A stretch of 64,000 nucleotides of DNA from Flavobacterium tagetis (GCF_016735615.1 NZ_JAERSF010000002.1:1240001-1304000); one strand, 5' to 3'. Shown: positions 17,701 through 26,827, counted from the first letter of the stretch. Translations and numbers: made by a program. Notes: generated by a model from the letters alone, not told the origin.

Positions 17701-20700
17701 GCATAGAACATATGACGGTTTAATTGTTGAATATTCTGAAGATAAAGGCAAAAACTGGAAAAAAGTAACTACGGTTAACTATCCGGAAACAGAACATAAC
17801 AATGATCTATTTGATGGTGGCTGGTTTACAGGGGTAAATAATAGTCTGAGAAAAGACCCTTATCAGATACGTTTAAATGAACTTGCCGGAAAAAAAGCTG
17901 CAATTCGTTTTCGCGTAAAATCTGATGACTATTATGACGGCTTTATAGGAGGATTTATAGATAATATTTTAGTGAAAGATGCACCCTATGATTTAGAAGT
18001 GGTATCTGCGAAATTAGACGCTGGTAAATGCGACATCAACAATAATAATGCTGCCGTAAGTATTAAAGTGACTAACAATTTTGCTACAGCTAGCCAGGCC
18101 GTAAATGTTACGACTACAATTCTGGATGCCGCTCAAAATGAAATTTTTTCACAGACAGAAAAGAGAACTTTAGTTTTTGCTAAATTTAAAGATACAATTA
18201 CGATCAGCGTTCCAAATATCAATTTGAAAACTGAAGGCGAGCATACTGTAGCAGTTTCTGTCTTCCCGGAAGATATGCTGCAAGATGTAAAGCAAGCCAA
18301 TAATTCCTATGTGATTACATATGACAATTGGAACAATGATGACATGAAAGTATCTGTACTGCCATACAAAATGGATTTTGAAGATGCTTCTAAGTACAAA
18401 GGCTGGAGAACTTCTGAAAATAAGGGAGCGGCCGGCTGGAAATACGGAGAGCGTGCCGATTTAGGTTCGCCAGGATGGTTTATTGAGGATCATACTCATT
18501 TTATGGCTAGTAATGATGACAAATGCAATTGCGATTCATCGAACGATATGCTGGTTTCGCCTGTATTTGATTTGACAAATTATAAAGAAGCGCATTTATC
18601 ATTTGACGGTTTTGGAGATCCTCAACAGTGGTCAGATGGGTATGTAAAAGTAAGTACAGACGGAGGTCAGACCTGGAAAGAAGTATTTCACATGCCATAT
18701 TATGGCGCTTGGTGGGAATATGGTGTTGATTTAACAGAATATGCCGGAAAATCTTGCGTAATGATAGCATTCCAACACAATGACAATGGATTTTTTGCGA
18801 ACGGTTTTGCAGTAGATAATATCCAAATCAAAGAAGCTAAATCGAATTTAAGACCTTCTAATTTAGTCGTTGCAGAAACGGTTTACGAAGATGCACCTTC
18901 ACATGAATTCAATATAAACCTTAGAAATTCGGCTTACAAAACATTAGATAAATTTACAATTGAATATCAGATTTCTCAAAACGGAACTGCTGTTGGAAAA
19001 CCTGTTTCTATTGAAAAAAGCGAGGAAATACTAGTTGGACAAACTATCACATACAAACTAGATGGTTTGCCAAAACTGGCTCCGGGCAAATATGATATTG
19101 CTGTAAAAGCATTCACAGCCAATGAGCCTAAAGATCAGGCTCAGGTTTTAAAAGGATCTTTTGAAGTTATTGAAAAAGCACCGGAATTTACTGTTGAAAC
19201 TTTCTCAACTGTACCAAGCGGTTCATTATTTGGGCAAAAAGGTTTTGTTTCGAGTTTAAGTGATGATAATTATCCATGGAGAGTTGTGGTTAATCCGGAC
19301 AATGAATATTTGACCGTACCTCAAAAAGATCATACAGGAGATACAGCGGCAAACATGCTTTATAGCCAGCTGGAAGGTTTGTCTTATTACAGCGAGTTGG
19401 TTTCTCCAATGTATAAATTAGATGAGAATGCAAGCGCTTTTGAGTTTTATTATGCAATGCAAAGTAATGCTAATGACATTTTCCTTGTCGATATTAAAAC
19501 GGTAGGAGGTACGTGGACGGAATTATGGAGAACAAACAAAGAAGGTTCTTTTGTTGACACCGAGTGGAAGAAAGTCGATTTGAATATTACTAAATATAAA
19601 GGAAAATCAGTAATGTTCCGTTTCAGACACGCTAAGTCAGATGGCTATTCATATATGGTTTTAGATGATTTAAAAGTCTTTAACGAGGCTGTTACAGATG
19701 TTTCTATGCAGATTTTATCGCCAAAGGATGTTTGCGGAAACGAAGAATATAAAGTTAAATTGACAAATGAGGGTCAGATTGCAATTAAAGAGAACTCTAT
19801 TGAGGTAGAAGTAGAATATTTAAATACTTCAGAGAAAATCTCAGAAGCAGTTGCAGCAGGAATTCCCGTTGGAGGAAGTATTGAATACACTTTTAAAACA
19901 AAACCAAAATTAATTCAGAATGGAGATTCCCAAGTTTTCAATTTTACAGCAAAATTAGAAAATGACATCATTGCCCAGAATAATACAATTGAGGATTATA
20001 CCTATCAGGGAGTGGCAGGAGATTTTAAATTATTTGACAATCCATCAGTCCACGGGTACGCAGGAAAAAGCGTTTATCTTAATGCCGAATCTAATTTGTT
20101 AATCAGAGAACTTGACGCATCTTCATATAAATGGAGTACGGGAGAAAATACTTCTGCTATCGAAGTAACAAAAGCCGGAGATTATATTGTAACTGCGGTT
20201 TTGAAAAACGGATGTTCAATTACAGAAAAAGTAAATGTAACATTTGACACTTTTGAATCTGGATTAGCAAGCGGGGATGTTTGTGGGCCAATAGTGGTTC
20301 TAGATCCAGGAAAATACAAAGCCTACGAATGGTTCGACGGTTCAACCGATCCAACTTACAGCACAACAGAAAGCGGTGATTATTATGTAACGGTTTACAA
20401 TGAAAATGGATTAGGTAAAATTTTCAACACAACAATTACAGTTCTTGAAAATATTGCACCTCAAATTGAAGTTGTAGGCGAAAAGAAAATTGCTGCAACG
20501 GCTGATGCTCCTGCTTACCAATGGTATTTAAATGGAAGAATCATTCCAAACGCAACTCAAAAAACAATTGTGGCAATTTGGGAAGGAATTTACAGTCTTC
20601 AGACAACAAATAGTAATGGCTGCAGCAGCATGTCAGAACCAATCGATTCTAAAGGTTTGATTATCGGAAAATTAACAAATCCGTTCAGAGTTTTCCCGAA

Positions 20701-20914
20701 CCCGGTTGTAGACAATGCAAATATCTTCCTGGCAGAAAATGTTGAAGGACAGACACAGATAAAATTGTATGGTATGAATGGTAATGTATTATGGAATAAA
20801 AACTATTCTAGCATGCCGTCAACAATCAATATTAGTGAATTGCCTGCGGGAGTGTATGTTTTAGATTGTACTGTACAAGGTAAAAAGTTCACAGCTAAAA
20901 TTATCAAGAAGTAA
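14768..20914 (+). CDS. giant secreted M4 metalloprotease, T9SS substrate
   Basis: 2048 residues. A signal peptide ends near FGMAQ. An FTP/PepSY-type propeptide covers about 60-310. The thermolysin-like domain follows, with zinc motif HEMTH at 458-462 and third ligand E482 (GAMNESFSD), exactly 20 residues after the second histidine as in thermolysin, plus the DNGGVHQNSGI segment with the catalytic histidine. After about 650 come CARDB/Ig-like domains alternating with three jelly-roll (MAM-like) modules starting near 894, 1197 and 1473, and two PKD-like stretches. The end (from about 1970, VFPNPVVDNANIFL... to FTAKIIKK) is a type A T9SS sorting domain, so it is exported through the outer membrane and cleaved or anchored there. 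Usual M4 proteases are 500-800 aa, so the accessory tail is exceptionally long. Confidence 0.95.
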   Translation: MNQTYSKPRYLFVLLSFFVFSFGMAQSPLQKNKSANVQMAIQTPGKTTTKDQVSKKTSDSNAFQEADANDPLLPKQEDINGKKLSQKESEAVNQQFKASQKLFKPNASSAKSKAAAQDSISKVKSFAKSANLTSRNVFEVKKAAFGLSSSDKMQLKSVSDKNGRSLATYQQLHNSIPVEGAIYKVRENKTKIDAFGQITSKLPANSSYKVNASQGLEYALKDVNAKEYVWQSKKLSSLVNKKISQKPQGELVYVGPSFSSELKEYHLAWKYDVFATNPQSSQTIYVDANSGKTILKIDLNRDVRSASSAPVDGRAAIGNGKARFAGNVTFGTTQYAEGYKLETLEGKFKVPIYTLNMNHAEHASDEVLTEYIDEDNNWNDLYNKDHDEAAIDIHWGLQTTLNYYEEKFNRNSVDDKGMTIFGLAHLGTHVQNASWTGGWAQFGDGDTQPFVSLGITGHEMTHAVTQFSAGLIYLGESGAMNESFSDIFGISIELYAGKDSKNDIWMLGDELYKHGSLRSMANPKAAGQPDTYGGEFWADPANTSYDNGGVHQNSGITNYWYYLLVEGGQGVNDLDNSYTIKGLGLAKAEKIAYLTLTEYLSPSSNFSDMRQASLMVAEDLYGLGSEEYKQVTNAWYAIGVGAAYSDKQLSLVSVQDPSLPCGQLKGDEPFYVTLKNTGSTLIKANEDLNYKLRAMAGALGRLIEFYSNDGKVTFDKDLGVGEEITIEIKDNIPYQLGGATNYIEVKMDLNPIAEFGQKDGYSFTSQIIVPAAQKDFDIKVTNLEIPDYTGEELTANHTLAITLYNLGCQDIPAGTQLKIGYADTTPGSVTVWKDITLETNFKGKSEIKIPFDTTVDLSAVGLHTYEAYVTYDKDPVTANNSILNAAYSGTVTQFPYVQGFERTPGGWNSKALSENQKFIFQNYPASFRSVKSQYMWGMVDFKSNDRMGLNSDFVLESPIFDFTNVVSPYVEFDLYYLLHRTYDGLIVEYSEDKGKNWKKVTTVNYPETEHNNDLFDGGWFTGVNNSLRKDPYQIRLNELAGKKAAIRFRVKSDDYYDGFIGGFIDNILVKDAPYDLEVVSAKLDAGKCDINNNNAAVSIKVTNNFATASQAVNVTTTILDAAQNEIFSQTEKRTLVFAKFKDTITISVPNINLKTEGEHTVAVSVFPEDMLQDVKQANNSYVITYDNWNNDDMKVSVLPYKMDFEDASKYKGWRTSENKGAAGWKYGERADLGSPGWFIEDHTHFMASNDDKCNCDSSNDMLVSPVFDLTNYKEAHLSFDGFGDPQQWSDGYVKVSTDGGQTWKEVFHMPYYGAWWEYGVDLTEYAGKSCVMIAFQHNDNGFFANGFAVDNIQIKEAKSNLRPSNLVVAETVYEDAPSHEFNINLRNSAYKTLDKFTIEYQISQNGTAVGKPVSIEKSEEILVGQTITYKLDGLPKLAPGKYDIAVKAFTANEPKDQAQVLKGSFEVIEKAPEFTVETFSTVPSGSLFGQKGFVSSLSDDNYPWRVVVNPDNEYLTVPQKDHTGDTAANMLYSQLEGLSYYSELVSPMYKLDENASAFEFYYAMQSNANDIFLVDIKTVGGTWTELWRTNKEGSFVDTEWKKVDLNITKYKGKSVMFRFRHAKSDGYSYMVLDDLKVFNEAVTDVSMQILSPKDVCGNEEYKVKLTNEGQIAIKENSIEVEVEYLNTSEKISEAVAAGIPVGGSIEYTFKTKPKLIQNGDSQVFNFTAKLENDIIAQNNTIEDYTYQGVAGDFKLFDNPSVHGYAGKSVYLNAESNLLIRELDASSYKWSTGENTSAIEVTKAGDYIVTAVLKNGCSITEKVNVTFDTFESGLASGDVCGPIVVLDPGKYKAYEWFDGSTDPTYSTTESGDYYVTVYNENGLGKIFNTTITVLENIAPQIEVVGEKKIAATADAPAYQWYLNGRIIPNATQKTIVAIWEGIYSLQTTNSNGCSSMSEPIDSKGLIIGKLTNPFRVFPNPVVDNANIFLAENVEGQTQIKLYGMNGNVLWNKNYSSMPSTINISELPAGVYVLDCTVQGKKFTAKIIKK

Positions 20915-20934
20915 CAAAAATTACAGATAGAAAC

Positions 20935-20960
20935 GGTAACTCTATAAAAATAGAGTTACC
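20935..20960 (+). terminator. hairpin after the protease gene
   Basis: GGTAACTCTAT pairs perfectly with ATAGAGTTACC around a four-base AAAA loop. The T-tract behind it is poor (ATTCTT), so termination may be partial and the next gene may be co-transcribed. Confidence 0.6.
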
Positions 20961-20983
20961 ATTCTTAAAACCAATTAAATTTT

Positions 20984-21631
20984 ATGAAAAAATCCATGCT
21001 AATTATATGCACACTTATGTTGTGTGCAACTGTTACTGCTCAAACCAAAAAGGTCAGACTGGGCGTGAAGGCAGGTTTAAATATTTCCAGTCTTTCTTTT
21101 GATGAGAGTGAAATAAACTCTTCAAATAAAAGCGGATTTGCTGCTGGGTTAATGGCTGAGATTCCTGTTGCGGAAAAATTTTCTATTCAACCCGAATTAG
21201 TATACAGCCAACAAGGAATGAAGTTTTCTTATGCTGATGCAGAGGTCGAAAATTCGCATTACAAAAGTACCATAAGTTTAAACTACATCAATATTCCGGT
21301 GATGTTAAAATATTATGTTGCAAAAGGATTTAGCATTCAGGCAGGACCGCAAATAGGAATACTTTTGAAAGCTAAAAACGAATATCAAGACAATTTTTTA
21401 GGATATGAAAATCGTGAAAATCTTAATTTGAAAGACTATACAAATGGAATAGATACTTCTGTAAATTTTGGCTTAGGCTATCAATTTAAAGATAAGTTCT
21501 ACGCCGATGCAAGATATAATATCTCGTATTCAGATATATTCAAAGAAGCAAATCCGACAGGAAATTACATCATCAACAGCGATATGAAGAATAGAGTTTT
21601 TCAGATAACCATTGGTTATTTTTTTAATTAG
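20984..21631 (+). CDS. outer-membrane beta-barrel (porin family) protein
   Basis: 215 residues. A signal peptide (MKKSMLIICTLMLCATVTAQ) precedes an eight-strand-type barrel beginning RLGVKAGLNISSLS and ending in the terminal strand VFQITIGYFFN. It belongs to the broad outer-membrane beta-barrel/PorT-like group common in Bacteroidota. It lies 69 bases after the protease stop. No function beyond membrane structure or adhesion can be assigned. Confidence 0.87.
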   Translation: MKKSMLIICTLMLCATVTAQTKKVRLGVKAGLNISSLSFDESEINSSNKSGFAAGLMAEIPVAEKFSIQPELVYSQQGMKFSYADAEVENSHYKSTISLNYINIPVMLKYYVAKGFSIQAGPQIGILLKAKNEYQDNFLGYENRENLNLKDYTNGIDTSVNFGLGYQFKDKFYADARYNISYSDIFKEANPTGNYIINSDMKNRVFQITIGYFFN

Positions 21632-21655
21632 AGTTAGTACCCTTCATATTTATAG

Positions 21656-21682
21656 AATCCGCTCATAGAGCGGATTTTTTTA
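21656..21682 (+). terminator. intrinsic terminator
   Basis: AATCCGCTC, loop ATA, GAGCGGATT followed by a run of T. It ends the protease/barrel transcript. Confidence 0.85.
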
Positions 21683-21847
21683 TTTGATAGTTTGAAAAAT
21701 TCAGCACGTGCAAAGAGATTTGTCCATCTGGTTCGAGCTGCCGGGACTATCTTTTTTTCTGATTCAGGGTGCATCTGGTTTATTTTCGAATGTCTTTAAG
21801 GTTTATGAATTTGCCTAAGAATTGTCCTGTAAAAAAAATGTCCTTAC

Positions 21848-23158
21848 TTAATTTTTTTTGAATAGAGAGACATCTTTAACCTTCAGCCGTTCATTGAGCC
21901 ATTCAGCTAATCGGGCATTCTCTGTCTTGCTCAGCTCCGTGCTGCTTCCGTATATCACAGCTGTTAAAGTAGTGATGCTGTCCCTTTGATTGATCATTGT
22001 ACTTTTGGCAATAGAGATTGAGCTGACAGATGGAAATAATGCAGATGTTTCTTTTAATATTTGGCGATTATCAATTTTATTCCTTTCGATTTCTTTCTCA
22101 AGCTGCATTATTTTGACATCTTTTAGGTTCATCTCATTTTCACTGCCTTTAATCTGATTTAAAATATCTCCTTTTAATGTATTGAAGCGGTCGGTAGTGT
22201 CCTGTCGGATTTCTAATTTTGTATCTGAAAGGTATTCATTGCTCTGCAGCTTGGTTTTAAGGTTTTCTATTTCTGAGGGGGAAAAACGTTTAGAAAGAAA
22301 GGCCAGCTCAAGATTTTTGGCATTGGCAGTATAGTCTGTTTTTTTATAGACGATCGTATATCCCTTGTCAGTAAATTCATTTTCAATAAATATGTTTATA
22401 TTTTTTTTAAACTGCTGTTCCTGATAAAGCGAATAGGCAAGGTAGCTGCTTGGCAGGAGCATAATTATTATTAGAAAAACGATAATGTATTTAACGCGTT
22501 TCTGACTCTTTTCGTCAACTTGTTTGACAGCTCTATAATTAAGATATTTAATAATTAAAAATGTAGCAATTCCAATAAAGACGCAATTGATGCAATAAAG
22601 ATAAAATGCCCCTAAAAAAAATGACCATTGCGATGTTGCAAGACCGTAGCCGGCCGTACAAAGCGGAGGCATTAGGGCAGTTGCAATGGCAACACCGGGG
22701 ATAGGGTTTCCTTTCTCTGATCTTGTTACGGCAATCACTCCGACAACTCCTCCAAAAAATGCAATAAGGATATCATAAATATTTGGAGAGGTTCGGGCCA
22801 GTAATTCCGACTGCACGTCTTTAAAGGGACTGAGATAAAAATAAAGCGTGGAAACTGCAAGGCTTACTGCCGTAGCATTCAGCAGATTTTTAAGTGATTT
22901 TTTAAGCAATACAAAATCATAAATACCCAGTGCAAATCCTGCTCCTACTATGGGGCCCATAAGAGGAGATATCAGCATTGCTCCAATTATGACAGCTGTT
23001 GAATTAACATTCAGTCCTACTGAGGCTATAATAATGGCACAGGCCAGAATCCAAAGATTGGCACCTTCAAAGGTTATATTCCTTCTTACGGTTTCCAATG
23101 TTTTTGCCCTGTCATCTTCTCCTTCCCTTAAATTGAATAAGTCTGTGATTTTTCTCAT
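21848..23158 (-). CDS. DUF389 membrane protein
   Basis: 436 residues. After a short cytoplasmic start come about six membrane helices with the DUF389 signatures GANLWILACAIIIASVGLN, AMLISPLMGPIVGAG and GVAIATALMPPLCTAGYG. The C-terminal third (from about 255) is a soluble domain containing a coiled segment. DUF389 proteins are integral membrane proteins without a proven biochemical role. The gene stands alone, with convergent genes on its left. Confidence 0.9.
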   Translation of the reverse strand: MRKITDLFNLREGEDDRAKTLETVRRNITFEGANLWILACAIIIASVGLNVNSTAVIIGAMLISPLMGPIVGAGFALGIYDFVLLKKSLKNLLNATAVSLAVSTLYFYLSPFKDVQSELLARTSPNIYDILIAFFGGVVGVIAVTRSEKGNPIPGVAIATALMPPLCTAGYGLATSQWSFFLGAFYLYCINCVFIGIATFLIIKYLNYRAVKQVDEKSQKRVKYIIVFLIIIMLLPSSYLAYSLYQEQQFKKNINIFIENEFTDKGYTIVYKKTDYTANAKNLELAFLSKRFSPSEIENLKTKLQSNEYLSDTKLEIRQDTTDRFNTLKGDILNQIKGSENEMNLKDVKIMQLEKEIERNKIDNRQILKETSALFPSVSSISIAKSTMINQRDSITTLTAVIYGSSTELSKTENARLAEWLNERLKVKDVSLFKKN

Positions 23159-23927
23159 AATTTTTCTATTGACATTTAAAATATCGATAATGCTTTTTTA
23201 TAGGTTTTTAAATATTTAAAATGAATCAGCATAAATATATAAAAACCAGAAAGATATGCTCTGTTTTGAACGCTTAAATCAAATTTACGCTTTTAGCAGC
23301 AAAAAACTATCAAATCTATTTTGAGAGATGTTCAAAAATTGTTTTTAGTTAAGCCAAATATATGGTGAGCGTCCCTTTGATTTTGTTTCATATCCTACAA
23401 CTTTGTTTCATTTTACAATTTGAAACAATAAACTGGCCCTGATATTCTTGAGTTGGATAAACAAATTTTTATTTTAGCTAGCGTAGGAATTTTAACTTAT
23501 TAACCAGTATTCTACTGTTGATGCTTTACGTTAATTTCTTATAGCTCTTGCCAAACATGGGACACAAACATTTTTGATATTCAACTTAAGCCAAATAAAA
23601 GCCAAATTTGCTATTGTCAGAAATCACATTTGGAAATTTTCATGATTTTAAGAAACGTTTTAAATTTTTGCGGAATGTCTCCATGAGAAACCTCATCTTA
23701 CTAATGCCACAAACTTTCAAAGCAAAAATGAGAGAACGAGTTTTTTTTGAAGTGTATAGAAAACTGCAAAGATAATTGCTGAAAAAAGAGAATAAAATTT
23801 CGAAATAGTGCTGCGTTTTTTACTATTCGGACTCAAAAAAAAGTAAGCAATTAAATTTTTTTCTTGTTGTGAGAGAGTTATAGAATATTAAAAAAAATGA
23901 ATATTAACCATCTAATGATAATCATAT
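23159..23927. other. long non-coding stretch
   Basis: About 770 AT-rich bases between divergent genes with no supported ORF. The only structure seen is a group of three TTGTTTCA-type motifs at 23383-23428. Confidence 0.6.
23383..23428. promoter_or_regulatory. possible operator: three TTGTTTCA motifs
   Basis: TTGTTTCA occurs at 23383-23390 and 23403-23410 (20 bases apart, two helical turns), and its inverse TTGAAACAA at 23420-23428. The second and third copies form an inverted repeat with a nine-base centre. The spacing resembles a regulator binding array, but no start site has been placed. Confidence 0.35.
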
Positions 23928-25946
23928 ATGAAAAAGCTAATTTTAATGGCAGCAGTAAGTTTTTCAATAACAGCTATTTGTCAAAATCAAAAAAAAGGAG
24001 GTGAAAAGTATTTAACAGATGCCAGTCAAAAAGAGGCCTCCAAATTTACAAAAGAACTTAATGAGGCTGTATATAAGCAGTTAGCGTTTGATGATAAAAC
24101 TGCTTTTAAGGATGTTGATAGGGGATTTATTGCCCCTTTAATTAACAATGGGGATATTAAAGACGTAATCAGCGCAACCAAGATGAACTTTATGCAAAAT
24201 AAGGAAGCGCCTGCTACGGTCAATCCTAGCTTATGGCGCCATGCCCAATTGGTAAATCGAGGTGGTTTGTACAAGGTAATTGACAATATATATCAAGTGC
24301 GGGGGCAGGACTTGGTTAACCTTTCAATAATTGAGACTAACAATGGAATTATCCTATTTGATATTGAGTATTCCCCAGAGACTTTGGCAAAGTCAATCGA
24401 ACTTTATGAAAAAAATCGTGGGAAACGACCGCTAAAAGCTGTTATCATTTCTCACAGCCATGCAGACCATTTTGGAGGAATTGACGGTATATTTAAAGCA
24501 GGACTTGCCACTCCTGAAGACTTTTCCAGTGGCCGCATTCCATTGATAGCACCTGAACATTTTGTAGAGGAAGCTGTAAGCGAAAACGTGATGGCTGGTA
24601 ATGTGATGGCTCGCAGAGCAGGTTATCAATATGGCAATATCCTTGAATCTGGGCCAAAAGGCAAGGTTACCGCTGCTCTTGGAGTAGTTTTGGCAGATGG
24701 AGCTTCTGGGCTTCCGATTCCTAATAAGCTGATTAAAAAGAATTGGGAAACTGTCGATATTGATGGGGTGAATTTTGAATTCTTCTTAACTCCCCATGCG
24801 GAGGCTCCAGCTGAAATGGTGTTTTTTATCAGAAAATGGAAAGCGCTGTCTATGGCCGAGGACCTGAACCATCTGCAGCACAACATCTACACCTTGCGTG
24901 GCGCAAAATCAAGAGATGCAAACTTGTGGGCACATTACTTAGGCGAGGTTATTGCCCGATGGGGAGATGAGGTGGAGGTAAACTTTGGACCACACACCTG
25001 GCCAGTTTGGGATAATAAAAATGTGATAGAGTATATGAAAACTCAAAGAGATTTGTATCAATCTATTTATAATACAGTATTGCGCTATGCCAATTATGGT
25101 TATGGTCCGGATGAAATTGCTGAAGAAGCAAAGTTACCCGATCCGGTATCGAATAGTTGGTATAATCGCCCATACTATGGTCATCTCAAAAATAACCTAA
25201 AGGCAACATATATTCTTAATCTCGGGTGGTTTGACGGAAATGCAGCCAAGCTTGCTACCTACCCTGATGATGCAAGAGGGAAGCGCTATGTAGAAGTAAT
25301 GGGGGGAGAGAAAAAAGTGGTGGATGCTGCGTTTAAATCATTTAACCTAGGCGACTATCGCTTTACTGTTGATTTGCTAAATAATATTGTCGCATACAAT
25401 GGCGGCAATACAGAAGCAAATTATTTGATGGCTGATGCTTTGGAACAGCTTGGTTATCAGGAAGAAAATGCGCTTTATCGAAACCTTTATCTTTCTTGTG
25501 CCTATGAACTAAGGATTGGCGGGAATGTGCCGAATGATCTTAGCACAATTTCGCCAGAGGTTGTCGGGGCATTACCGCCAGAACTGCTTATCTCGTATTT
25601 GAGCATGGCAGTTGATCCAAAAAAGGCTTTAGCGCTAGGCAATCTAAATATTAACCTTGTAATAAAAGGAGAAGCCAAATTCGGTTTGGAATTGCATAAT
25701 GGCGTGCTGAATAGTGTATCGGATTACCAAAGTAAAAATCCGATGGCGACACTTGAAATTTCCAAGAGCGATTTGCTTTCTCTTATGACTGGAAAAGTGG
25801 AGTTGGCCAAGTTAGTATCCGGCGGCAAAGCCAAGATCGGTGGGGATGGAGAAGTACTAAAGAAACTGCGCACTATTTTTGACCTTAACATAAAAAACAA
25901 TATGAATTTAGTGCTGCCATTGCAGGCGGAGAACAGAATTAAATAA
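23928..25946 (+). CDS. alkyl sulfatase, metallo-beta-lactamase fold
   Basis: 672 residues, normal length for SdsA1/YjcS-type alkyl/aryl-sulfatases that release sulfate from surfactants such as dodecyl sulfate. A signal peptide ends near AICQN. The metallo-beta-lactamase domain has the zinc motif HSHADH at residues 176-181 and a second metal segment around MAEDLNHLQHNIY. A helical dimerisation region follows, and the last 120 or so residues form an SCP2-like lipid-binding domain that holds the alkyl chain. It is unrelated in fold to the arylsulfatase at 6.6 kb, so the strain has two separate routes to organic sulfate. No neighbouring operon partner. Confidence 0.95.
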   Translation: MKKLILMAAVSFSITAICQNQKKGGEKYLTDASQKEASKFTKELNEAVYKQLAFDDKTAFKDVDRGFIAPLINNGDIKDVISATKMNFMQNKEAPATVNPSLWRHAQLVNRGGLYKVIDNIYQVRGQDLVNLSIIETNNGIILFDIEYSPETLAKSIELYEKNRGKRPLKAVIISHSHADHFGGIDGIFKAGLATPEDFSSGRIPLIAPEHFVEEAVSENVMAGNVMARRAGYQYGNILESGPKGKVTAALGVVLADGASGLPIPNKLIKKNWETVDIDGVNFEFFLTPHAEAPAEMVFFIRKWKALSMAEDLNHLQHNIYTLRGAKSRDANLWAHYLGEVIARWGDEVEVNFGPHTWPVWDNKNVIEYMKTQRDLYQSIYNTVLRYANYGYGPDEIAEEAKLPDPVSNSWYNRPYYGHLKNNLKATYILNLGWFDGNAAKLATYPDDARGKRYVEVMGGEKKVVDAAFKSFNLGDYRFTVDLLNNIVAYNGGNTEANYLMADALEQLGYQEENALYRNLYLSCAYELRIGGNVPNDLSTISPEVVGALPPELLISYLSMAVDPKKALALGNLNINLVIKGEAKFGLELHNGVLNSVSDYQSKNPMATLEISKSDLLSLMTGKVELAKLVSGGKAKIGGDGEVLKKLRTIFDLNIKNNMNLVLPLQAENRIK

Positions 25947-26166
25947 TTGTTGTGAAATTTGCTGCTGAGATAAGATCAAGATCGCTGCTTCCAAATTTAT
26001 CTTTTAGTCCGTTGATATTTGATGCTGCAAATACAATTTCGGCAGATTATTATAAAATAAGTCTTAATTTGAGGTTTTCCGTTAAATTAAGACCTGCCAT
26101 AATACAATAAAAATAGGTAGCTGTACTTTGTGAAAGCATGTGTTTTTTAAAGATTTCCCTAAAAGA
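25947..26166. other. non-coding stretch after the alkyl sulfatase
   Basis: No supported gene. TAAGTCTTAATTTGAGG and TTAAATTAAGACCTG (26060-26095) form an imperfect inverted repeat of unclear role. Confidence 0.4.
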
Positions 26167-26200
26167 AAAAGCCTTTAAACAATGATGTTTAAAGGCTTTT
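26167..26200. terminator. intrinsic terminator hairpin
   Basis: AAAAGCCTTTAAACA pairs perfectly over 15 bases with TGTTTAAAGGCTTTT around loop ATGA. It lies about 220 bases after the alkyl sulfatase stop, so it is late for that gene or left over from something deleted. Confidence 0.75.
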
Positions 26201-26367
26201 GGCTTTTAAGTTTTCTTTTGGAACGCCTACTGGCCGAGTTTGCTTTTCATTTTTTTATATATGGATTATAAGCTAGTAATGATTCGAACTTAAGGCTTCA
26301 AGCGATTGTTAGACGGTGTTTTCGATTTTATTTTGAAATAGGTGCGCCGATTCTGCACCTGGAGAAA

Positions 26368-26386
26368 GGAGCGGTAGTTTAGTTGG
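26368..26386 (+). pseudogene. 5' fragment resembling tRNA-Asp
   Basis: GGAGCGGTAGTTTAGTTGG matches, from memory, the first 19 bases of Bacteroidota tRNA-Asp except for one C to T. The anticodon arm and 3' half do not follow. About 100 bases to the left, GATTCGAAC at 26281-26289 looks like a T-loop on the opposite strand but its stem does not pair. I read the area as tRNA debris at a recombination point. Confidence 0.35.
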
Positions 26387-26623
26387 AGCCTCTTACTGCT
26401 GAAGAATATCATAAATGAGAAGGATTATCTCAGGCCCACTACATTGCCTTCAAGCTTTTCAAATTTTTTCAAGCTCTCTTGTCATAATAGTCATTTTATG
26501 TCCGTTATTTAAACTTTTTAGACTGTATTTCCAATAGATATTTTATAAAACCTTCCAGTGAAATTGTAATATTTTTACAGCTGGTGTTTTTTAAATCTAG
26601 GATAAAATTTAAAAACGAAGATT

Positions 26624-26827
26624 ATGAGATCAATATGGGCAGGTTCGGTGAGTTTTGGATTGATAAATATTCCAATCAAGATCTTTTCAGCAGTAGAACA
26701 GAGCAGTCTGGATATGGACATGCTGGATAAAAAGGGCCATGCCGATATCAAATTCAGACGTGCAAATGAAGAAACGGGCAAAGAAGCCGATTTTGCCAAA
26801 TTTGCAGCGCTTTTTTTAAAAAATTAG
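26624..26827 (+). pseudogene. ku: Ku DNA end-binding protein, N-terminal fragment
   Basis: 67 residues that start exactly like bacterial Ku ([20 protein letters not shown], then [27 protein letters not shown]) and then stop after an unrelated tail ([10 protein letters not shown]). Bacterial Ku is about 250-300 aa and forms a ring around DNA ends for non-homologous end joining with LigD. Only about the first 55 residues survive, the core barrel is missing, and no ligD is adjacent. The break lies just before a GC-rich segment, so a deletion or insertion joined two unrelated pieces here. Confidence 0.85.
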
